A stretch of 64,000 nt of DNA from Lepas anatifera (Eukaryota > Arthropoda > Thecostraca > Lepadidae): the NCBI GenBank assembly GCA_034440635.1, contig JAOTON010001129.1:124001-188000 (forward strand), read 5' to 3'. Shown in pieces: positions 57,341 through 64,000 of the stretch (within the stretch, counting starts at the first letter, position 1; each line of letters starts with the position of its first letter). The translations under genes and the position numbers were made by a program. The notes under the pieces were generated by a model. It was given only the letters and a program-made list of their open reading frames with translations. It was not told where the DNA came from and did not search any database.

Positions 57341-57744
57341 GATACGGAAGGAGCAGGCTGGGAAACGACAGCGGGCATTCACGCTGACTGATCTGACTGA
57401 CCAATGTTCAGGCATACTTCTGCACGTTATGTAATTTCTCAAAGTGATTGCTTTTACAATTATTTATGACCCTGGTTAAGCAGTAGGCATATAACCCAGA
57501 TACATGAGCAGCCTCAGGGAGGTACCGACCGCGGGAACGGCCCAATCGACTCATGTATGCGGGTGTCTTGTACTGTTCTGCCACAAGGTTCTGGTCCTTA
57601 TCTAGAAAAATAACCATGAGGGTGGTTCGTACCACTGGAAATAGTTTTGATTCAAAATACAATATTTTCATTGGTTAATGAGGTATTTTACTATAAGCTA
57701 TTCTCTAGACATGACAGAAGATTGGTTTAAATAAAATGAATTTG
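57341..57744. other. Spacer, no recognised feature
   Basis: No repeat end or coding motif seen. The phrase CTCATGTAT...GTACCG recurs near 58075, suggesting this and the sequence after the next MITE share a repeat. Confidence 0.35.
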
Positions 57745-57752
57745 CTCCTCAC

Positions 57753-57991
57753 CATAGGCGGATCCAGGGGAGGGGCAAAGGGAGGCACGTGCCCACCTGA
57801 TTGACCCTCGGCGCCCCCTGAAATGTCGCTTCCCATCCCCCCCCCCAGGATGCGAAAATCAGCGCCCACCGATAGGATTTGGCGCCCACCTAATAGGTTT
57901 TGCCGGTCAAAAGTGGCGCCCCCTGGTCTGGATGGCACCCCCTCCCCCGGGAAGGTGCCCCCCCCGATCGGCAATCCTGGATCCGCGTATG
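57753..57991. mobile_element. hAT-like MITE with perfect 8-bp TSD
   Basis: 239 bp. Starts CATAGGCGGATCCAGGGG, ends CCTGGATCCGCGTATG; target duplication CTCCTCAC at 57745-57752 and 57992-57999. The interior has repeated GGCGCCCAC/GGCGCCCCCTG motifs. Confidence 0.88.
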
Positions 57992-58326
57992 CTCCTCACA
58001 ACGGTACGCTCCGCGTCGCCACATTCGTCTGGGCCGCGCTATGTTTGTGGGGACGTACTGGTGCGTACCAGGGGCCTGAGTACCGAGGCTGCTCATGTAT
58101 TCAGGCCAATAGTCGATGACTTTTTTCATGCAACACTGTTGGTTTTCTGCTGCTTCACCTGGCTCAGTCGACTAGCAAGTGTACCCTACTGTTACTGATA
58201 CTGATTTGACTACTAGCGTTGCCGAAACCGGAATGGGCGCTAGACGACCGCACTGGTTGGCGCGCACCTTAAGCTAGATAATAAACAATCATGGTACGTA
58301 AGCATGACCAGGGAGGACGGGATCGG

Positions 58327-58509
58327 GGGATGGGTGGCTTAGTGGATAACATCGCTGTATTCTAAGTCACTGGTCCCGGGTTCAAGTCCCGGCGGATCCT
58401 CTGAATAGGTTGATCTGATTCCCCAAATCCCTCCCAACAGGGTGAGAGTTGACGGCGCCGTAGGACCCTGGCAGTTCGTGCCTCGTCAAAACCCAACAAT
58501 GATTATTAT
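58327..58509 (+). mobile_element. tRNA-derived SINE with perfect 17-bp TSD
   Basis: The head resembles tRNA-Arg(TCT): A box TGGCTTAGTGGATAACATCG, anticodon-loop ATTCTAAG, B box GGGTTCAAGTCC, and acceptor ends GGATGGG / CGGATCC pairing at 5 of 7 positions. It has a body of about 100 bp and an AATGATTATTAT tail. The target duplication AGGGAGGACGGGATCGG at 58310-58326 and 58510-58526 is identical in all 17 bases, so this is a young LINE-mobilised insertion. Confidence 0.9.
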
Positions 58510-58566
58510 AGGGAGGACGGGATCGGTAGGGGGTGAATTCTACCATTTTACTGAGCGAACGGTAAG

Positions 58567-58663
58567 TTCTTTAGACAAATGAAATGCCACCAAGCAGTGT
58601 CCGGCATGCTCTATCACACGGCTATCTCAGTTCCATTCCCATTATGAAGGTGCGTCATTGCCT
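58567..58663 (-). mobile_element. Fragment of the AGGGAATGTGGCACC MITE family
   Basis: GGCATGCTCTATCACACGGC, TATCTCAGTTCCATTCCC and ATGAAGGTGCGTCATTGCC followed by TTAA 58664-58667 match one end of the family at 1732-3062 in reverse. The other end is missing. Confidence 0.6.
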
Positions 58664-58667
58664 TTAA

Positions 58668-59808
58668 GTTGTAGCTATACGTGTCCAGACGGAAGTACGA
58701 TTTAGCGATTCCTTCCGGTATGTTTAGTTTTTGCTTGTGATCGCTTGTTGTCGGGTTGAGACTTTACTGACGCAGCTCTTTTTTTGGACTGCGTCATTTT
58801 ATAATTGGCGGTGGTGAATCAAGGTTTAATGGAGGAAACAAACGGTAATAACGAGGTTGGAGTGATTGATTATTCACGTATTCTCGAAACAGAATGGGCG
58901 TTATGTTTGTTTTGCTTCTCCGAGATTGTTTTTCCATTGGGGTCAGAGTCGTCACTTGGTGAGTTAAAAAGAAAACTGAAAATATGCGTTTTCCACTTAA
59001 ATTTTTTCAATATCAGGGACTCTGGATTCAGTCGGATTTCTACAAAATATTAATCGCACGTACGCAATGCTTTGTTGACATCCGGTTATTGGCTTCATTG
59101 TTTCGCTACGTTTGCCCCCGGAAGCTCATTTTGTATACCCAATCGTCTAAACAAAGATTCGGTGATGAGTCGAGCACATGTCTAATATGTGAGAGACAAA
59201 CTGGGAAAGATTGACTGCCCCTCGCCTTCGATTGGGATACTCCTCAGTCTCCAATTTGTACGTAATCCTCTCTAACTGCAAATCCCTGAACCACCACATA
59301 TCTCCAAGCATTTCCAATGGAGACTGCAACGCCGAAGTTTCCAAAACACCTATGCATGGATGCGATTTTTTCTCACGGTGGTATTTTAATAGTTATTTCA
59401 CCTCCGAGTCAGTCAGGTTCATGCCCAGTCGAAAAATGTTTACTTCGCGCCCCGCCGTGTTCCCGGTGGCATGACGCGCCCCCGGGTTAGCGTATTCCCC
59501 CGCCCCCTCCTCATCGTATTTGAGATAGAAGCGTGTTAACATTCAGCGGCGTCCCCCTCTGTATCTAATTTCCAGGAAAAGCTAACACAAAATTACCGGT
59601 GGCGTGCTAAAACTCTTGGTGAGACAAATATAAATTATAATAACTATTTTAGGCCAAGTCAATAAGGAGGTCCCCAGAGGTAAAACATGTATCATAGGCT
59701 TACAACAGAACATTGTAGATATCCCCTTTGTATTTTTACTGAACAGAGCTAGAACAAATCTATAGGCATCATTGGAGTCCTCTCGTGGTGAATTGAATGA
59801 CGTCTAAT
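58668..59808. other. Spacer, no gene recognised
   Basis: Open frames at 58805-59053 and 59211-59474 have no family motif. A decayed patch resembling the family B interior (ACAAAACATGTATCATAGG-like, about 59670-59710) is possible. Confidence 0.35.
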
Positions 59809-62630
59809 CAGTGGCGGCGGAACGTTTTCGTCCAAGGGGGGCACCTTAAATGGGGTCCATCTTATTAGCGAGAAATGTCGTAGATGATTGTTTTACGGTA
59901 GATTTCACAGAAATCATCGCTACTTTATCATGTTGAAGACACAATTTTCCCAATTTCACCTACTCCTACTTTGAAAATAAAAGGTGTTGTCTGATAAAAG
60001 GTGTTGAACACTGCATATTTCTAACGTTTTGGCTTGTTTCGTTTTATGTCATTTTAGAGGGGCAAAAGACACCCCCGTGTGTGGTTGTAATTTTATTTCA
60101 GTTTGCATGTCCACAGAAAAATTGGGAACATATTTCGCTTTGGCGAATTATGAGCAGTCCAAAAATGCATTCATCGCTATATTTGTGTGCCTCCAGAGTG
60201 ACAACTGCACACACATGTCTAGGCACGAGCCTATTAATTGAATAAACCTGTCACAAACATTATGGAAAATTAATGAAACTGATGGCTTGTGTCGAATATC
60301 GTATAATTCACGCATTAAAACAGAAATTGCCCCGAGACATCTTATATTATCTGCACAACGTCTTGCCTATAGCCCAGACATACATAAGGTTGTCCCACTG
60401 ATCTCACGGATCGGTCGTGCTTACCAGGTGCAAGTGCACCAATTTTCATAAGCATTGGACGTGTTTCGGTTGCGAAGGTTGACGCAGGTAAAATGACTGC
60501 GGCTAGGAAGTCGCGCTTCAGAGTCGCGGCCCCACACCGGGAGTTCCAAATTAAAAATGCCATCGCATTCGCGAGTTTTTCAACCTGATCGTCGGAATCC
60601 GGTTTATTATCAAGGTCTTCGCTTTATGGCTCTTCAGAAGCAGCGTTTCATGAAATAATTTTAGAGCATCAAGGAACTCGTAGGTTTGTATTTATTTTCC
60701 AAACCAGTGATAAAACAGGAGCATTACAGAATTGTGCAGGTTTCCGATGTGCTCTCAAAAATATGGTGTTTTCTTGGGGTGGCTCGCTCGGGATTCTCTA
60801 TTGAATCTAGTGTCACTGGAAGGGAGGAGGTGAAGACGAACTTGACCTAAAGACGATTTTTTTAACTAACGGGGGAACTTTTTCAGGGTACTTCGCAGGT
60901 CCAAATATAATTTTTGGGAGGTCTAAGACTACGCTCCTCATCCAGTCCACCTCACAGCGACCTAGCGTCTTCGCTCTCTGCCGAGAGCAAATGATTTAAA
61001 CAATGATAATGCACATGCAATTACACTCTATAACTGACAGGTAGTGAGGCTAAAGCAGGAAAAACGAAGCAGCGTCAGTGGTTCGTTCTTGCTGTTCCTA
61101 CACCGCTGACGCGGCTTATGTTCCTTGCTTTTATTCGTCTTCCGTGAGACTGGGTTGAAGAAAACAGTAGAAAGTTGGGAGGAGAGTCCTGCTGAATTCA
61201 GTGTGTGGCATAGGCCCAGAAACTCTTCCAAGTTGGGGGGGGCGCAAAACTTGTCACCAGTGTTAGGGTCAAATATGATTCAGCATATCACTTGATTTGC
61301 TCATGGAAAAGGTCCATAATCGGCTTAGAGTTGGGGGACACTGCCCCCCCCAGTCCGAAAGGTCGGGGGCAGCCGCCCCCGGCTTCTGCGCCTATGGTGT
61401 CTGGCGGTTGTAACTGCTGCTTCTTGACGACATCATTATGTAATTAACTTATTTGGCCGGGTCACAGTAAAACATATAAATCTGGTGACAAAAATAGACA
61501 ACTGAAATAAACCAAATCAACCATGTATAAAATAGCCGCAAGGCATTATTTATACATGAGCGTCGCCATCAGTAAAAAGTCAAGGAGCCAAGTAATTTTC
61601 CACTTCCTGCTGACAACTAAACTTCACTTGTAGCATCCAAAACTCGTCGGATTCTGGCTGCTTGATACTTGCTGCTTGATAAGCTTTTCCCCAGCGTGAC
61701 TGAAATGGGAACGTTTTCACGAACAGTGGGGGCGGGGGGGCAGACCCACAATGACCTCCTCATCCCATTATCATCATCATTCCTATCTTAGTTGTTTTAG
61801 GACGCGCCTACTACTGAGGTCATTTTGTGCCCATAGAGATAGTTAAGGAAAAGATAATAGTAAAAGGTCAGAAATCCCGTCAAGATTCGGCTACGTCGTC
61901 ATCTATAAGATCAAAAAAGTTAAATGAAATAACAGGTGGGTGGAAAATAGTAAATAGGGTTTAACCCTCGCACTAACAGGCCGAGAGAGTTTATATAAGA
62001 AACCCAAGCGACTACGATGGAGCGTAGATGACATTAAAGCCAACGCGCTCCAGATAATATTTTATACTAGTGATATCCACAGATGCTACCCCAGGAGCGA
62101 ATCCAGTGTAGGAGACCCCCGCAGATTACGTATCATCCTTATCTCAAAGTCAACATGCTATTTTCCGTTATTCTTTTAAGGCCAAACAAAACTTGTTCCT
62201 AAAATGAATTTTGTTTTACCCGTTTTGCTGTAGCTATATATTGGAAACGGTTTAAAGGTAGTGTCATATTCTTACACCGGACAATTATTTACATCAGAGC
62301 ACACGCCTCGTCAACCACGGCCAAATTTTAACGCCCTTCGTTCTCACTGATCACGTCCCGGTCCGCCTTAGGTCATTGGAGAGGCTACACAATGATATGG
62401 AGGATTCTATGTGCAATACATATTATATGTGAAGAAAACCGACTGATTGGATTTGCTGTTAAACTTTGTGGGTCTGTGAAAATGTTACAAACTCAAAGTT
62501 TCTTTCCGAAAGTCCGGACCGAGCGCCGCTTCATTGCTGTCTTCGCCGATTTAAGGGGGGCACCTCAATGGTGGTGCCCCCTGGTCCGTCCAAGGGGTGA
62601 CATGGTGCCCCCCCCACCCCGCCGCCTATG
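59809..62630. mobile_element. Possible decayed hAT-like element
   Basis: CAGTGGCGGCGGAAC at 59809 and CCGCCGCCTATG ending at 62630 could be inverted ends. The flanks CGTCTAAT (59801-59808) and TGTGTAAT (62631-62638) agree at 6 of 8 bases, and GTCCAAGGGG recurs near both ends. A TTAACCCTCGCAC terminus at 61961 and a lone CTTCTGCGCCTATG terminus near 61394 lie inside. Weak evidence. Confidence 0.3.
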
Positions 62631-62838
62631 TGTGTAATATGACCATGCTACGAGGAAAATCACCCGACCTCAAACCGGGTCAGGTTATTTTGGTGACATG
62701 GTATGGTCATGTTGAACATCGATCGAATCCCCGTGACAAAATAAGTAAAATGAAATGAAACCAAAATGGAAGGTCGACCTCAATTCAGTGCGATGTTCTT
62801 AGCAAAAGAATCAGTCAACTCAGGTGACTTCAAATGGT

Positions 62839-63209
62839 AGGATGTCTAATGGCATCCCTTCTCTAATCCTGGATGCGAAATGGATCTAATAAAATGGGAT
62901 TATATATTCAGCCACGATCCTTTATCAGAATCAGGTAGGTAAACGATAGGCAAAATCATAATTTAATGGTCATAGTGTAGCAAGACCTCGAATTCGAGGT
63001 CTTGCTACACTATGGTTTTACCTATCGCTTACCTACTTGATCACACATTTTTCGTCATTTGACCTCGATTTTCAGGTCTTCCTACACCATGATCTTGCTT
63101 ATCGCTTACCTACCGGATTCTGATTAAGGGCTGTGCCCGAATATATAATCCCAGTGTATTAGATCCATTTATCCTCCAGGATTCGAGGAGGCAGGCCATT
63201 AGACATCCT
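62839..63209. mobile_element. Foldback element
   Basis: 371 bp in which almost the whole length folds back. The left arm, AGGATGTCTAATGGC, TGGATCTAATAAAATGGGAT, TATATATTCAG, ATCAGAATCAGGTAGGTAAA, is mirrored by the right arm ending GCCATTAGACATCCT. The right arm carries an extra, partly duplicated segment (63040-63115). The centre is the 44-bp perfect palindrome. A relative lies at 41251-41465. Confidence 0.85.
62971..63014. repeat. Perfect 44-bp palindrome
   Basis: The first 22 bases (starting CATAGTGTAGCAAGACCTCG) are followed directly by their exact reverse complement, with the EcoRI-like GAATTC at the centre. Confidence 0.97.
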
Positions 63210-63747
63210 GTCAACTTAAAATCATGCTCCTCGCCTCAGCACTCCGAAATCTATCAACGTTTGAGACCTCACATGACTTTTGAGAGGTCAGGTGGTCAAA
63301 CACTCAACTTGATGTTCAGGAACCTGCCAAGAATGCATGGCATGAGAACTTTCAAGTTTATCTATCGAGCATTTACTGGAAAAGAGCCCCTTGTATTTGT
63401 CACAATATAATTGTAATGGGATGACAAAAATTGGTTCCATATTAGGTCAACAATATAAAAATTCCGGGACAGCGTATTTGTAAGCCCTAATGACCTCAAC
63501 ATGTGATAAAAGTTTGGAACTGTTCAGTTGACAGATGTTCCTTTGGCACTGCTTCAAACGTGTGATTCTGGGTTTGGAGGTCGGGTCGCTTGCTCTTGAA
63601 CGTTTCCCTTGTCTGACATGACCCGACTAAAAAGAATTGATCGGACGCGTGAAATTGATCAGGAATAAGGTTGCTCAGTGTCTCCTCGTTTCTGCGTGAT
63701 TCAGGGAAAACCAGGAGTCGCTCCCCTCCCCGGTGAGGTGCGTGTTG

Positions 63748-64000
63748 AGGAACGATCCATCAAACCAGATGGTTCCACTCCACCCTAATGTATGTACAAA
63801 CCATTCGACCCTGCATTCTGAGTTTGTGCATCGGTGCTGAGGTACAGGCTGGATCTTGTCGAACAGCGCTATTGGCTTGAGCAAAGCTTCGATAAGATAA
63901 TCCGTGATATCATTGCCATTGTATTAAATACTTATTGTTTTGTCTCAGACTGTTGAGCTCGCATGTTCGTGATGTTTCGGCCCTAGGAGATACCTGATTT
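63748..64000. other. Right edge of window
   Basis: No feature recognised. Confidence 0.4.

Larger units (their letters stand above)
62640..63743 (+). mobile_element. AGGTCA-rich element remnant interrupted by a foldback element
   Basis: AGGTCA/CCCGACCT sites and family C landmarks (CATGACCCGACT, GAAATTGATCAGGAATAAGG, CCGGTGAGGTGCGTGTTGA near 63730) flank the foldback at 62839-63209. A TTAACCCTCG terminus at 61961 may be its left end; the right TTAA appears as TTGA (63744-63747). Confidence 0.45.

Noticed and set aside
58329..58400. A functional tRNA-Arg gene
   Set aside because: Acceptor stem pairs at only 5 of 7 positions, and the unit extends into a SINE body with a 17-bp target duplication.
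61320..61396. A further hAT-like MITE ending CTTCTGCGCCTATG
   Set aside because: Only one end is recognisable; no partner terminus or 8-bp duplication found.
1..64000. CRISPR arrays, bacterial operons or phage genes
   Set aside because: None seen; regular spaced repeats are all diverged tandem repeats or transposon parts in a eukaryotic context.

Overview
This window is eukaryotic (metazoan) genomic DNA. It has spliced exons with GT/AG boundaries, no operons, low gene density and many layers of eukaryotic transposons. The only host gene I can support is the FERM-domain tumour suppressor merlin (NF2/Mer). Its sequence and the LINE and Penelope content suggest an arthropod or other protostome, but I cannot name the species.

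Gene: three merlin coding exons lie on the + strand at 3915-3995, 5540-5669 and 15804-16009. Together they give 417 nt (139 codons) in one continuous frame, with one valine codon split across an intron. They cover lobe F1 and the start of lobe F2 of the FERM domain. No later merlin exon is visible before 64000. If the gene is intact, the next intron exceeds 48 kb and everything from 16010 onward is intronic.

Repeats, left to right: a CR1/L2-like LINE fragment (1-1530, -); three abutting TTAA-bounded MITEs in alternating orientation (1732-3062) with relatives in merlin introns 1 and 2; an I-like LINE 3' end (9050-10520); several AGGTCA-rich elements (10.86-14.29 kb); a decayed GC-rich LINE (16.1-17.3 kb); an AGGTCA element inserted into another copy of itself at an internal TTAA (19223-20899); AGGTCA tandem repeats (21.8-22.3 kb); an uncharacterised coding fragment split by an hAT-like MITE (23.4-24.5 kb); a LINE with near-intact ORF1 and broken endonuclease (25.5-28.75 kb) joined to a Penelope fragment; a Penelope-like element with long inverted arms and two hammerhead ribozyme motifs (33.58-36.6 kb); more TTAA elements (42.26-44.39 kb); and a 10.1-kb hAT-like insertion (46298-56390) that splits a Jockey/I-type LINE and itself holds at least seven further insertions, nested up to three deep. 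The right end has another hAT-like MITE, a tRNA-derived SINE with a perfect 17-bp target duplication, and a foldback element built around a perfect 44-bp palindrome.

Main biological theme: TTAA-targeting, apparently non-autonomous DNA elements (piggyBac-like target choice) packed with the nuclear-receptor half-site AGGTCA. They include perfect inverted IR1 and direct DR1 arrangements and have accumulated in and around a tumour-suppressor gene. Target duplications and nesting allow the order of many insertions to be read directly. No tool was run; family names rest on motifs seen in the translations and on terminal repeats and target duplications read by eye.
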